NCBI GenBank assembly: GCA_963457665.1
Contig: OY735213.1
Span: forward strand, 58,009,245-58,073,244
From: Thysanoteuthis rhombus
Lineage: Eukaryota > Mollusca > Cephalopoda > Oegopsida > Thysanoteuthidae
Direction of reading: 5' to 3'
Length of the DNA stretch: 64,000 nt
In this document: piece by piece, positions 11,843 to 23,675 of the stretch
Position numbering within the stretch: position 1 is the stretch's first letter
Layout of the letters: each line of letters begins with the position of its first letter
The notes under the pieces: generated by a model
Databases searched by the model: none
What the model saw: only the letters and a program-made list of their open reading frames with translations
Told to the model about the DNA's origin: nothing
Translations under genes and position numbers: made by a program

Positions 11843-12965
11843 ACAATTAATTGTAGCAGCAACGATTCTTTTCAGTCGATAGCATCAATAAAAGAAAAAA
11901 AAAGAAACTCTTAAAGAAGAGGAAAATGAGGAAGAGGAGGAGCAACAAAAGGACACTTAGTAAAAAGACTAAATCTAAATAAAAGTCATTCACAAAGAGA
12001 GTAAAAGAAAAGAAAGAAATCCAATAAAGAAAATATTTCTGATTAGGATTGATTAGCATTGATTTCCAGTCACTATTATTGATCAGAGTTTTTTTTTTTT
12101 CTATCTGAAATATTTGTCCCTCTCTTAAAAACATCTCTTTATTTCTATTTATTTTTCTTCTAGAGCCAGCACATTGCCTTTGTCAAATGTCCAACTGCAC
12201 TTATTTATTTCTTCATTATTTTGTAAAAGAATGACTCTGGGGAAAGAAAATAAAAACTGCTTTATTTTCCCTTGTGGGTTAAATCAATATTTTTTTCTTG
12301 AATTAAGGTAACGAACATTGACAAAATTTGAATCTTAACTTAAGTGTTTTGTGTATTGGATATTTGAGAGATTTCCTCGTAAAAGGTTGGCGACTGACAA
12401 GTTTCTCAAGTTTTTTCTCTAAAAGGGTGTTTAACAAATTCCTAGATTAAAGAATTTCCTTTCTGCTTGAAGTATTAAAACATTACAATTGAGAGCTCAA
12501 AAAATCCTTCTTCAAGAATGAAAAGGAGAATTTTATTTTTTTTACTAGTTTTATTTTGTCATTACAGATGATTTTTATCACAACACTCTGGGTCAATACC
12601 CCTTCAACTGCTTGAACAAACAGCATGGAATTTGCACAAAAAAATGTAGCCTCCAACTAGACTTGATCCCACATCTCAGGAGTCCATCTTTTGTGGGCTT
12701 CACCTTAACTGTTTCAGCCAATAATGAAGAAGCAGAACAAGAATCTGTAATCATTCAGCAACCATTAATCCGATTTTTTTATGTAATCTTCATTTTACAG
12801 TGTTTGCCAAATTTTTATGATTGGGAATTTAGTTTCACCAAAAATTGGAAAAAATGATTCAACACAAATATCAGTGATACCAACCTGTGCCAGTATTCTG
12901 TACAGACATTCTGTAAACAAATGGAAACCGTTTCTGCTATAGCTTTGTTTTTTCAAAGTCAAATT
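11843..12965. other. No recognised feature
   Basis: A 95-codon minus-strand frame at 11847-12134 reads through the purine-rich stretch and is low complexity. No other motif seen. Confidence 0.4.
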
Positions 12966-12969
12966 ATTA

Positions 12970-13405
12970 GTGTACAGCTTGCACAAATGGAGCTAGAGGT
13001 CTGAAAATTTGAACATTTACTCCTTATTCAAAAAATGTTTTGTTTGATTTTTGATGATTCCCGCTCCAAATGAGTTTTTGTTGGTGGGATCATTTTGCAA
13101 TATAATTTTATACTAAATTGCTCCCTTAGTTTTTCTCCAAAAGCATTCATGCTTGGTTTTTTTTTTCAAAGATTTGGACTTTTCAATGATCACTGCTTAA
13201 CAAAAGTCAAAAGATGTAATTTATCCATCGATCACCAATTTTCCCGATTCCTCAACTGATGTTTTATTTCTATTATTATTCGGACTTTTCCAAATAATAA
13301 TAGAAATAATGATAATACCTCATCTCAAAAATTCAGAAAAAAACTACTTAATTGATCACCACCAACAAGGCATGCTGCCAAAAGACATTGATCACATGTT
13401 ATGAA
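12970..13405 (+). repeat. Family A repeat, near full length
   Basis: Carries 'tggagctagag', 'ctgaaaatttgaacatttac', 'ctaaattgctcccttag', 'caatgatcactgcttaacaa' and 'ggcatgctgccaaaagacat' in family order. It lacks the far left end and the final 'actaaccagacctg'. A 17-bp perfect hairpin is inserted in its right half (separate entry). Confidence 0.75.
13264..13309. repeat. Perfect 17-bp inverted repeat with 12-nt loop
   Basis: TTATTTCTATTATTATT at 13264-13280 is exactly reverse-complemented at 13293-13309. The loop is 13281-13292. It interrupts the family A right half. All-A/T apart from one C/G pair per arm. Confidence 0.9.
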
Positions 13406-13789
13406 TTGATTGATTTGGGCCTGTATCTGCTTTTTTTGTTGATTCTCTCTACATTTTGACTGATGTGCTCTGGTTGCCTCTCTGTAGCATTCAATAACCT
13501 TCTGGGAATGAAGATTGGATCAAACTCTTTATTTGATTCCTAGAGGTATGATGTTCTCATTCCTATATCTGTCATGACTGGTGTCCTTCCTTGAAATACC
13601 AATGCTGAAGACTGGATTAGGAATAAGTGTGGCATATTCCCATAGATCAAATAAAGTCCTGTTTGATATTCTTTTAAGGTTACCAAATGTGATAGTCACA
13701 TGAAGAGGATGGCAGAGTACAGCGGTCAAAATTTGATAAAAGCTATTGAGACGAGGAAACTAGTCTGGATATCTCATTTTATAATTGAA

Positions 13790-13837
13790 TTGAACCACTG
13801 TAGCCATCAAAGATGGCAAAGGGTTCTATCCTTTTGC

Positions 13838-13893
<56 letters not shown>

Positions 13894-13930
13894 ATTCCAC
13901 AAGACCCATCTTAAAAATGTCAAAAAAAAA
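13790..13930 (+). repeat. Family D repeat with (GT)n core
   Basis: 'ctgtagccatcaaagatgg', then 'gggttctatccttttgcat', then a (GT)n run at 13841-13890, then 'ttccacaagacccatctta'. The same order, with the GT-rich part between the same flanks, occurs at 19050-19265. The microsatellite is therefore an integral part of a dispersed repeat. Confidence 0.7.
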
Positions 13931-15734
13931 ATTTATTCTGACTATAATTAAACTTCAATGGGATTTTTTTGCAGTATTTCAAATTTTGATTCTACAGTTG
14001 TTTAAATATTGACTGTAATGGCAAGTTAGTTTCTTTTTTTAGAAAAATCAATCATGGCTATCACCTCCATATCTTATTCAAGGTTATAAACATTAAGAGT
14101 TGTACTATTATCAATTTTTGATTAGTATTTTCTTTCATCTCAAATTTTATAATTGCTTTTTATTGCAGTTTTACTCTACAGTCGACAACAGTGAGTAATC
14201 AGCTCAGATCCAGAATAAAGAATAAGCTCTTTATTCTTATGATTAATATTATCAAAAAACTAATAACGGTTGAAAATGCTTCATTGAATAAAAAATATAC
14301 CGAGGTATTACAAGTGATGTAGTAAGCATTTTCGTGTAATAACCACTAGGCTACGTAAATTCTGCTCGCTTTACAATAACCTGACCTTAAGCCTCTCACT
14401 CAATGTTGTTTCAATATGTCCCTCTGTTAGAGACTGGAATTCTATTGCCATTGAGTTTTGTCTCCGAAGAGAAAGTGTAAATCATTCTGTGACTGTTCAT
14501 GGCATACCTATTTGCATTTTCCATTTCTTCCCAATTCCCTTGGTCGCTTTCTTTGAATTCATGCAAGTGACTGTTTCAAAATTGAAATCTACTTGCCCCT
14601 TTAGGGTTACTGAACGTCTTGCTGTCAGATTTGTTCAGGGACAAATAGGAAACAGATTTTTGTTATATTTTTTATGGAACTGGAAAGAAAAAAAAAGAAA
14701 GGTACAGTAAGGCCAGCATCTGTTCATACCGAATGTGTTAGGAATATTTATGAAAGGTTTACTTAAGGACTTTGCAAGGTTCTATTAGTTCTGTTTAGTT
14801 TAGTTGTTTTTGTTTTCTTTTTCGGTGTGATGTGACTTTTTTTCAGGCTTTTAGTTACAAGTGAAATGAAATAGAAGTAGAAAGAGGAAAAGGAAGAGGA
14901 AATGAAAGAGAGAAAGAAAAACTACTAAGTGTCCGATCCCTCCCAACAAACAAACAAACACATATATAGAATGCTGTTGTACAATGTATGATCATTATAG
15001 ACATCATTCAAGACTAGTAATCAATTAATAATGAAAAAAAAATACAAGAAAAACAGTATTGAAATACACTGAACCGATTGTGTAAATCATAGAATTACCA
15101 TAAGAAAATTTTTTTTCTATCACAAACTCAACATTAGAAAAGGTTACAAGTCCAAAAAAGTAAAGGGAGAAGAAGAAATGAGATAGAAACAGACACAAAT
15201 GGAAAAAGCAGAAGAAAGAGAAGAGACAAGCTTGTATGAAGCAGGGTCAAAGTCAACTCCATATTTTATTCTGACTGATGATGATTATAGCAACTTTGGT
15301 ACCGTACATATAAAAAATTAGGAAACGATGAAATTACTGGTCCACCTGTGCCGTCAAAAATGACTCTCTATATGGAATATACAAATTGTGTTTTATATAC
15401 ATAGATAATAGAGATTTACATTGCAGTGAGTTCGGAGAATACCATTCTGTTGACCATACACTATGTTTTGTTGATTTTTATTTTTGATTTCATTACTTTC
15501 TATATCTTAAAATTATTCTTTGAAATTGGCATTTTTAGTAAATCCTTAGAAAATAAATGAAAATCTATCTTAGTATGTTAGTTGCATGAATGAAATACTT
15601 TTTGCCTTGTCAATTATGTCCCTTAATGTGACATCGTTAACTATTACGTGTGGATATATTTTTTAGTATAGATGTACTTATTAGAATGAAATAAGCCCAC
15701 AACCATCTATAAGATGAATTTTTGTTGATATACA
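13931..15734. other. 1.8 kb without recognised feature
   Basis: AT-rich with a purine-rich run at 14870-14930. Frames are short. The 73-codon plus-strand frame at 14489 (FHFFPIPLVAFFEF...) resembles nothing I know. Confidence 0.4.
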
Positions 15735-15930
15735 GGACTTGTCAGTTTAGCTCAGTTGTTAGGATAGTTGGTTACCCCTAATTGGTCATGATTTCAAATC
15801 ACGGTAGGGGATTATTAATTTTATACATCAGTTTGGTTTAACGTGATGGGACAGGGAAGAGTTTACTCCTCTAAATTAGGTGAGGATTGTTCTTGTTCTT
15901 GTTCTTGTTATGGAGGAAAAACAGAGTCAA
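15735..15930 (+). mobile_element. tRNA-derived SINE, family S1
   Basis: The head is tRNA-like. An A-box-like TAGCTCAGTTGTTAGGATA at about 15751-15769 is followed by a B-box-like GATTTCAAATCAC at about 15790-15802, at tRNA-like spacing. The body runs through 'gtaggggattattaatttt' to a tail of TTGTTC/TTCTTG units (15888-15910). Two minus-strand copies at 59.6-60.0 kb share the head ('acttgtcagtttag'), the 'gtagggga' block and the 'gaggattgttctt' tail. The shared body beyond the tRNA part makes this a SINE and not a tRNA gene. Confidence 0.75.
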
Positions 15931-16179
15931 CTCCAGCCTCTAACTCAGAACGCTTCGACTAAAGAGAGAGAGGGAGTGAAAAAGGGAAGGAAGATGATTG
16001 AAAAGTAAGAAGAGCTGCTGAGGGACATGGTGTATAGAATAGTTAATCAAATCTGAAAGCTATCAAATCAAATGACTTGCAATCAAGGGAAAATTATGAA
16101 TCCCTGCCAACCATGTATGCTGCTCTTTACCTTGTAAATTAAGCAGGGGTGGGGGTGGGGCTGGTGAAATCAAGTTACC

Positions 16180-16485
16180 TTGAAGAAAATGTATCAATAG
16201 TTTAGTTTGAATCAAAAATATATGATAAAAAAAACAAACATGGACAAAAACTGAGGGACCAATCTGGCATAAACTTCAATTGTAAAGTAACCCCCCCCCC
16301 CATAAAAGGGATTAAAAAACAAAAAAACAAAAATATTTCCCCTACTCATCGAGAGAAAAGTATGTGCAATATTTCAAGTTTATACAATGAACAATTACGG
16401 GCTGCATAAATAATGTCACAACACATGAATAAGCTTAACCCAGCCACAGTGATTAAACCATTCTGTTGTGGGTAGTGGTATTAAT
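16180..16485 (-). repeat. Family A2 repeat (reverse)
   Basis: On the minus strand it starts with 'actacccacaacagaatgg' and 'tttaatcactgtggctgggt', then 'attcatgtgttgtgacatt', then the G-rich block (seen here as a run of ten C at 16290-16300) and ends with 'tttgtgccagattggtccct'. The right part is absent. Confidence 0.65.
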
Positions 16486-17060
16486 AGGGTTTAGCAAGAA
16501 AAAAACAAAATGGAGATGTGAAATCTGCTATTTCCTCCTCCTGGTACAAGTCAAGTGAAATGGTCCTAAAAAAGAAGTACAGTCCCTCTTACAGAATTAG
16601 AAGTATTGCTTTATTCTTGCATCTTGTACTTGAATTGCTGATATTCAAAATTACCTCCCCCTACCCGGTCATAGTACAAGGAGAATGTAGGCAATGTTTT
16701 GAGCATATATTGTTGTCCATTTCTCAATGGTAGATTACTGTTTGAATTGTATTAAATGAAATTAGTAACTGTTTGGAGTTTGTTTTCATTCCAATACCTT
16801 CAATTGTTTTGAAATAAACTGATAATTATTGCTTGGAATCAGGGACTACTGAATGGGAGGTGAAAATAAGGCAAGAATACTTGTCCTGTTGCAGGCATTA
16901 TACGTCTATTTAGGGACTACATTGCCTGACCTTTACCCTCTTTTCAAACAGAAGAATAGTTTGTTTGCCATGACCAAGTAGTTATTGGAAAGAGAATGAT
17001 CGAAAAAATAAAACCACAGATGAAAAAAGTTTGTGAGAAAGAAAAAAAAAGGAGAAAAAA
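16486..17060. other. No recognised feature
   Basis: Short frames only. A 71-codon frame at 16518 has no known motif. Confidence 0.4.
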
Positions 17061-17062
17061 AA

Positions 17063-17516
17063 GACAGGTCTGGTTAGTCATTGGATAGAAAACATCTTTT
17101 GGCAGCATGCTTTCTTTTGGTTGATCAATGAAATATTGGAATGAGGGTTGATAACTGAAAAAGTTACTTCTTTTTGCCTTTTGTCAGATTGTTACAAAGT
17201 TTGAATTTTCAGGAAATAAAGCCAGCACAAATAAGTGACCAATTTAGCATTAAATTACTTTGTGAACTGAACCCTTCATAAAAATTTTTTTGGGGGGGGA
17301 ATTTAGATAAAGAAAATTTTTTTTATTCCAGACATAATAAGGGGTAAACATCTGTAATTCCAGCCTTCTAGCTCCATTGGTACATTATGTACACATGATA
17401 CATACAAACATACATACATGCATACATACATAGCCCGCCCGCTGGGTTAATTTGAAAAATGATGAAACGCATTTTGACAGTTTTTGTGACAGTTTTGGTT
17501 GGTGGTTTCTGAGAGA
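17063..17516 (-). repeat. Family A repeat, full length (reverse)
   Basis: One of the most complete copies, about 450 bases. It begins with 'acaggtctggttagtcatt' and 'tagaaaacatcttttggcag', passes through 'cagcacaaataagtgaccaa', a T/G-rich block and 'ccagccttctagctccattg', and ends 'acagttttggttggtggttt' before a GAGA run. A CATA/TACA tetranucleotide array (17400-17432) stands at the place of the variable GTAT run in other copies. Confidence 0.8.
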
Positions 17517-17990
17517 GAGGAGGAATTATGGAAGAGTTCAGAAGAAGAAAGAATGAGAAAGTGTGTGAAAAAGAAAGAGAAATGAGAGAAACAAAAAAAA
17601 AAACAAGAATAAAGAAATAGAAAACAAAGAAGAAAAAAAAAGAAAGAAACAGGGAAAGAAAGAGAAGAAGAATCTAAAAATTTCAATCCACTTTTCATCT
17701 TGTATTTCGTTTGGTAATGTGGCAGCTTCGGTTGAGTCTCCAAATCCCTTCGGACCTATGTTACTTAGATATTTCGGTTCCTTAAATATATACAGACATA
17801 CCTTATTCACTCATATAAATAACCTATTTTGAATTGACAACCAGGCATGCATAAGATGTTGCATTTGAAGGTGTGCATTTACTTCCCGTGCTGACATTCG
17901 ATGAAGGCCCAAAATAAAAATAAAAATACTGCTGCTTTGATTCCATTCTGAGAATTTCAGTGGCTCCCAAGAGTTTAAATGATCTGGATG
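17517..17990. other. Purine-rich stretch, no gene
   Basis: 17515-17680 is GA-rich. The 90-98-codon minus-strand frames over it are Phe/Ser/Leu-rich translations of polypurine sequence. Confidence 0.5.
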
Positions 17991-18931
17991 TATGGTAAAG
18001 CCTCAGTTTAACAGACTGTCCGTTAATTTTGAATGAAATGTAACTCTTTTCAAATTCAAATTCAAATATTTACATGTAAAAATAACTTTAATACAAAATA
18101 GAATATAAATTTATTGAGATCATGTAAGAAATAAACCTCCCGCATTTCATTGAGCTCATTAGATGAAATTTTCAGCTGACACCGGTTGTCAGCATTCTTA
18201 TTGAAACGTTAACGAAACATGAAATTTACCTAGATCTTTTTTTTTTTGTTCAATTTAATCACAATTTTAGTTTATTGAATCAAAAGAAGGATATTTGCCT
18301 CAAAACCTTTTTTTTTCACAAAACAGCAGGAAAGTGAAAAGTTGAATATTCAATGGATGAAAAGAAAAATTTTTCAAAGAAATTTTTTGTGTTTTCAGTC
18401 CTGTATATTACAACCAGAAATTTGTCAGTTTTGAGAAAAATTAATTTAATCAATTCTATTTTAAATTAAAATTACTTTATTGACCTTCTATCAAATAAAT
18501 AAAACTAAAACTATGTTTATTGGTTTAAATACTGAAGAAGTCAAGAAACTGATGCCACACTTACTTCAAAAGATTGGCTGATACAGAGTCACAAAGCTAC
18601 ACCTTTCTATCAATAGTTAGTCTCAAATGATGTGAACAATTTGTTTGCTCTACACCTGTCTTAAGTATCATATGTTTTGAGTTCATATGCTTTTTTTCAA
18701 CTTCTATTGATGCCATTTTGAGTTGGAAGGATTTCGAGATTATTTAATAAATAAAGAAAACAATCACTTATAAAACATAAACACACAGTCACTCGAGCAT
18801 GATGATGATTGAGACAAAAAGTGAAAGCAAGTCTATTGGATTGCGTGTATGCGTATTTCCATGCATAGTTAAAGTGTTGTTAAATCCAGAAACTTTCATA
18901 TCGGGGTCTGTTTAACCGAGGGTTCACTGTA
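17991..18931. mobile_element. Non-autonomous pogo/Tigger-like DNA transposon
   Basis: The ends form a terminal inverted repeat. The left end from 17993 carries GGTAAAGCCTCAGTTTAACA, and the reverse complement of the right end ending at 18929 carries CAGTGAACCCTCGGTTAAAC, both continuing AGAC-C-CG-like. A TA dinucleotide flanks each side (17991-17992 and 18930-18931), as expected of the mariner/pogo superfamily. The CAGT-AACCCTCG-TTAA pattern is typical of pogo/Tigger ends (established knowledge). No transposase frame is present in the 937 bases, so it would depend on a relative elsewhere. The interior is AT-rich and shares nothing else with this window. Confidence 0.7.
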
Positions 18932-19049
18932 CTAATTGGGAAATGATGTTAGAGTTGAATAGATTAAAAGGTGGAAATAATATAAAAGCATATGAAAATC
19001 GAAGGGATTGATTCTGGTCAGAAATTTCTTCTTCCTTCTGACTGATGAA

Positions 19050-19265
19050 GTTGAACCCCTGTAGCCATTAAAGATGATGAAGGGTTCTGTCCTTTTATCT
19101 ATGCGTGTGTGTGTGTGCTTATATGATTGTGTTCTCATTTATATGTTTATATTTATTGTGTGTTTGTGTGTTTATGCAATCCAGCATTCCTGGCCATACC
19201 GTTTTGTCTACAGATTCAAAAATAGGAATCAGTACTCCACAAAACCCATTCTAAAAACCTTGGGG
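19050..19265 (+). repeat. Family D repeat, second copy
   Basis: 'cctgtagccattaaagatga', 'agggttctgtccttttat', a GT-rich segment (19105-19170) and 'ccacaaaacccattctaaaa', followed by a G run. Same order as the copy at 13.8 kb. Confidence 0.65.
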
Positions 19266-19586
19266 GGGGGGTTACCTTTTAGGCGGCCTCATTTTGATAG
19301 CTTCATCAATAACATCTTGATTCTCCAGAATTTTTCTTCTTTTTACATCATTTCAGATTTGACACTATTGTTGTTCATTTCTTCCTCTTGAAAAAACTCC
19401 CCAAACTTTCCAAATTTTCCTTTCAAAGCTTTAAATCAAAATGGGATCATAAACAGGCGTTAAAATCTTTTCCCCCCAGAGATTTCAGGCTTGCTAGTGT
19501 AAGAATAGGTGCAGTAGTAATGCAGAAATAATATTTCTCATAGAGCAGAAATTTAAATAAATTGCATGGTCTGTGTGATTAGTGAA

Positions 19587-19786
19587 TGACCTTAAAGGTC
19601 AATAACTGCTAGATGTAACACATTTTGGAAACTGCAGGTTTCCATTCCAAATTGTGGTTGTTGCAACCCAGATGGAGTCTGAGTACAGGAAGTTAATGTA
19701 ACCTAAAACCCTATTGTTGTCTCAGAACTTTGACCTCCAAGGTCAAACACTGAGCCCTGAGGTCAAACCTGGACCTCTGAGGTTAA
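19587..19786. promoter_or_regulatory. Cluster of AGGTCA half-sites with two everted repeats (ER3)
   Basis: TGACCTTAAAGGTCA (19587-19601) and TGACCTCCAAGGTCA (19731-19745) are both TGACCT-NNN-AGGTCA palindromes. Further half-sites AGGTCA (19760-19765), GGACCT (19771-19776) and AGGTTA (19780-19785) follow. AGGTCA is the nuclear-receptor core half-site (established knowledge). A regulatory role is inference; no adjoining gene was found and the cluster could equally be part of an unrecognised repeat. Confidence 0.35.
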
Positions 19787-21085
19787 TCCTTGATCAGAGC
19801 AGAAGTCATACCATGAGAAATGAAATCCTTGAAACCAACTTATCCAAAGAACTTTCCCTTTCCATTCAAAGCGTAGGTGTATATTTTTTTATTGGTTATT
19901 CAAATTAATCACACTTCCCTCATCTTACGGGAATGGTTCTTACAATTATATGAGATCTTTGCTTGTCGGCTCAAATCAGTCAGGTTCCTGAGACCCAATA
20001 AGCACCAGTAGCTTTGACTGGGATGGGGTGTGGGGGAAGAGGGAAGAGAGCAGAGGGCTCCCTGGATTGGGAAAGGTATCACTAAGATGCAAGGTAAAAG
20101 TTTTTCCCTCTCAGAATCTAATACACACAGTCTCTCTGATTCTCTCTCTGTAGTCAATATGGTCTTTTGAAATAAATAATAGAGCTGTTAAAAGAAGCAT
20201 TAGAAATTTCTTCAGCAGACATCAATGAAGTGACCAGAAGGGCACTCCTACAAAATACAACAGACCCACAAGCAGTCCAGACCTCATTGACAAATACACA
20301 GTTCAGGTCCTGATTTAAATAATTACAACTGCCTTTATTTTGTCAACAGTGTCATCAACCTAACCGATAGTTACATACCCATAATATTATAATACTTTTT
20401 ATTAGACACTGTACCAGTTAGACTGACCTAGTTTAAATTCATTCGAACAGAGCTTACCAACCACAAGAAACATGGACACCCGGCCCAACAGAATCAACCT
20501 CTAGATGTTACAACCACATCTGGGAGAGATACATTGTGAAGAACATCGGGCAGAAGAATTACTCAATGTCAACCGAGGAGACAAACACAATTTAAAAGGT
20601 CCAGAAAGCTTAATAAGTATGGAAAACCATGGCAAGTGACGGCATTAGAGACCAAGTGACAGCAAGTCCTGACTCATGGAAAGAAACGTGAAGCAGCAGA
20701 GCAGAACGAAACAAGAGACTATCTTTTTTTAGTAAACAAACGGTGAACTGTTTCTCTTATTTGACATGAACAACTTTTTCTCACTACATCAGCAATTGTA
20801 TTTAAGTTCTGGCTCTTTTCAGACCACAACTGCTATAAATGTTTCAAAATTTTAGCCATTTGCAAAACCACACAAGTATTGCTGCTCTCTCCTTACAGAG
20901 TCAATAATCTAAGTTGATATGAATTTAGAAATCTCCATCGTTTGTTGTGGGCAAATATTTTAGGGGGTCGATTTGTTTTCAATATGTCAGCTCAACAATA
21001 TTTCTTTTTCAATCTATGTAACTCTCTTTATCCGCTCAGCAAGTTGAACAATCTCAAGATATCAAAAAATAGCAGTTTAGAGGCT
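19787..21085. other. No recognised feature
   Basis: 20195-20720 is less AT-rich than its surroundings and might be a relic of a mobile-element ORF ('KHNLKGPESLISMEN' appears on the plus strand), but I could not match it to a family. Confidence 0.3.
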
Positions 21086-21089
21086 TAGA

Positions 21090-21440
21090 AATCATCAGCA
21101 GTAGCAGCCTTTTAACATCAGTTCGACATAGACCTATCTCAAGATTTGCCAGGCCTCTCTATCAAGGTCATCGCGGAGCAAATATTTTCTGAATTTATCT
21201 GAATTGTCAAACCAATTTTTTTTTTTGCCAGTCACAATTTTGAATGTGATCTTTGAAGAACCACGTTGTCAAACGTGTCCAGATATATCTGATATTTTTG
21301 CTACATGGCTTGCCATTTGACATTTGAGTCTTCTGATTGATTTTATGATATCTATTACTCCATTTTTTCTATAATACAACGTGTTGTCTTGTGATCTCTC
21401 AGTTGGACTTTTTCCTCTTTTATCCTTCATATATGAATCT
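21090..21440 (-). pseudogene. RTE retrotransposon 3' fragment
   Basis: Minus-strand reading. The tail at 21090-21110 (CTGCTACTGCTGATGATTT) is preceded by 'TAAAAGGCTG' and by decayed C-terminal ORF2 sequence ('DKFR-YL', then 'KNMQHVV-QN' and 'DHKTTRCIIEKMGVI-'). The tail contains CTG triplets, as at 3.24 and 23.68 kb, and so belongs to the CTG-GAT-tail subfamily. Confidence 0.7.
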
Positions 21441-22504
21441 TTGTAGCATTTGTTATTTTTATATTATTCTTATTAGTTGGTTCCTTGAGTCTCAGTGTCT
21501 TAAGCAAAAACTTTTTCTTATTTGAAATGCTCGGTGTGCAAACTGCAGAAAACTTGGTAAGCTTTTTTGACTGTTTTTATCTACAAAACGTTCATAAACT
21601 CACTATTTAAAGCAGATTAAGTGTTCTAGTCAAGTGAACAGTTCAAATATCCCTAAGTATTTACTACTGAGTTCCTGCATTCATTAGTCTTTGGAATCCC
21701 AAACCTCTTATTGCACTTGTTAAGGCAATAAAACCTTTTCGCATGCACATACATAATGGGTACTGCTCACAAAAAGTAGAGGCAACATTCTGTACAACAA
21801 CTGGTCAGTGATCATGATTTGAATTCCCTAAATTTTGGAGTGGCACCTCATACACATTCATAGTGCAGTGTCTCGCACACCATAGATATTGAGTCATGAG
21901 ACTCTCATTGGGTGCCCTAAACTCATAGTCTTGTACCTAAACTAAGCTAGGCTCAGTAAATATTTCCATACACTCCTATACAAATTATGAATTTTAAAAA
22001 AATTATGAATAATTAAAAAAAATCAAGAGAATGCAATTGTGATTTCAGCATTCAAGTCAATGCTCTGAAAATTCATTTGCAATTCTTCTTTCAATATCTT
22101 AATGCATGAATTTGATAACAAGTCTTATCAACTCAGTACTTAGCAGAAGATTCAGCAAATATCATGTTAATACTCAAAACCGAAAGCTTCCAGTTGTTGA
22201 ATCTTGAATCTTGAACAAATATTATGCCTTGAGGAAAAATCTTCATTTAGAAGATAAAATCAATAGGATGATCAATTAAGGCAGACACAAAACAAAATTG
22301 TTTGTTGACAAGGAATATCAAAACTTGAGAGATTGTAGACGTGAAGATCTATATATCAGAAAAAGGAAACCTTTCACTTATGTAGGAAAAGATTTTATTG
22401 ATTTTTTAACTGAGTAGGACACTCAGCTTTGTCAATAAAATATGTAGCAGGACTTTCAAGGTGGAATGAGAAAAGCAGAACAGTTAGAGATGTCTCGTAT
22501 TTAT
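21441..22504. other. 1 kb without recognised feature
   Basis: AT-rich, short frames only. Confidence 0.4.
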
Positions 22505-22520
22505 ATGGTAAATTTATTTG

Positions 22521-22591
<71 letters not shown>

Positions 22592-23145
22592 GTCTGTTAG
22601 CATCTGTCATTGGAAATAGACCTTCTCCAAGATTCACCAGACCTGTCTATCATGGGAATCGTGGAGCCAGTATTTTCTGAATTTATCAAGCTCATCACAC
22701 CATCTTACTTTCTGTCGGCCACAGCCTTGCACCTGATCTCTTGGGATTCATGTCGTGAGTCGTGACGTCCAGCAGTTATCTGCCATTCTTGCAGCATGTC
22801 CAGCCCATTGCCATTTGAGTTTTCCAACAGTTTCTATGATATCATGGACTCCTGTCTTTTCTGTAATATACTGTGCTGTCTTATGATCCCTCCATGTGGA
22901 GTTTAATATAATTCTTTCATATGTATGTTGCATTGTTCTCAGTTTGAGGGCCAATCTTTAGGTTAGGTTTCATATTTTGTGACCATCAGTAGGATGCATT
23001 GGTCATATACAACTCTTTTTAGGACTAGACAGATTTTCTTGTTCTTGCTCTACTGAAAGTTTGCCAACCTAGCATGATTCTTTACTTGATTTCTTCTTCT
23101 TTTGATGATTTCATGGAGATTCACAGTCATTGGTAGATGTAGCGC
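22505..23145 (-). pseudogene. RTE retrotransposon 3' fragment with expanded (ATC)n tail
   Basis: The ORF2 C-terminus reads well at 22748-22954: KLRTMQHTYERIILNSTWRD, then HKTAQYITEKTGVHDIIE, then KLKWQWAGHAARMADNCW. A disrupted part continues to about 23145. Downstream on the minus strand is the 3' end 'atgacagatgctaacagact', followed by a pure GAT array seen on the plus strand as about 24 ATC triplets (22519-22591). The array sits exactly where RTE elements carry their short-unit tail, so it is an overgrown tail. 5'-truncated, with stops. Confidence 0.85.
22519..22591. repeat. (ATC)n microsatellite, RTE tail
   Basis: Uninterrupted ATC triplets. The minus strand gives a spurious open frame of about 22 methionines. 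Confidence 0.95.
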
Positions 23146-23289
23146 CAGGTTTTATTGAACTGTTTGTCTCTACTTTTAATGTAATATGAACACTAATTAT
23201 AAACCAATAATTTAAACATTCGCCAAAACTCTAAACATACATTTCTTCAATTTTTTTAGTTGACCTTGCTGATTATGTATTTATGAAAA

Positions 23290-23640
23290 TATCAAGTGTA
23301 TAGACTGCACCAATGGAGCTAGAAGGCTTAAAATTTAAACATTTATTCTCTATCATGTCTGGAAAGACGTTTTTTTTGTTTTTTTATCTTCCCCCAAATA
23401 GGTTTTGTGGGGTATTCTATTTGCAATGCAAGTTTGTGTTGAATTAAATCCCACTTTTTGTGTCGAGCAGCATTCATACTAATTCTTTTTTAAATTCATA
23501 ATTTTTTTAATTCAGATATTTACCTTATTTGTTGATCACCCCTTTTTCCATTTTTTAATTGATCACTCCCAACATGACATGCTATCAAAAGAAATTAGTC
23601 ATTTGATGGCTTCTTTTGAGTGAATAACCAGACCTGTCTT
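23290..23640 (+). repeat. Family A repeat, left end missing
   Basis: 'gactgcaccaatggagctag', 'catttattctctatcatgtc', the T-rich then GGGG block, 'gttgatcacccctttttcc', 'gatcactcccaacatgacat' and the right end 'gaataaccagacctgtctt'. Complete from the GCACC motif to the right end. Confidence 0.8.
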
Positions 23641-23675
23641 ACATTACATAAAGTTTTACCTTTTTGTGCCATTAC

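Noticed and set aside
15745..15815. tRNA gene (also 58.9 and 61.7 kb)
   Set aside because: A- and B-box-like sequences are present, but a mature cloverleaf does not form convincingly, and each head is joined to a body repeated elsewhere, which defines SINEs.
22395..22637. 80-codon minus-strand frame with about 22 methionines
   Set aside because: Translation of the (ATC)n tail of an RTE element.
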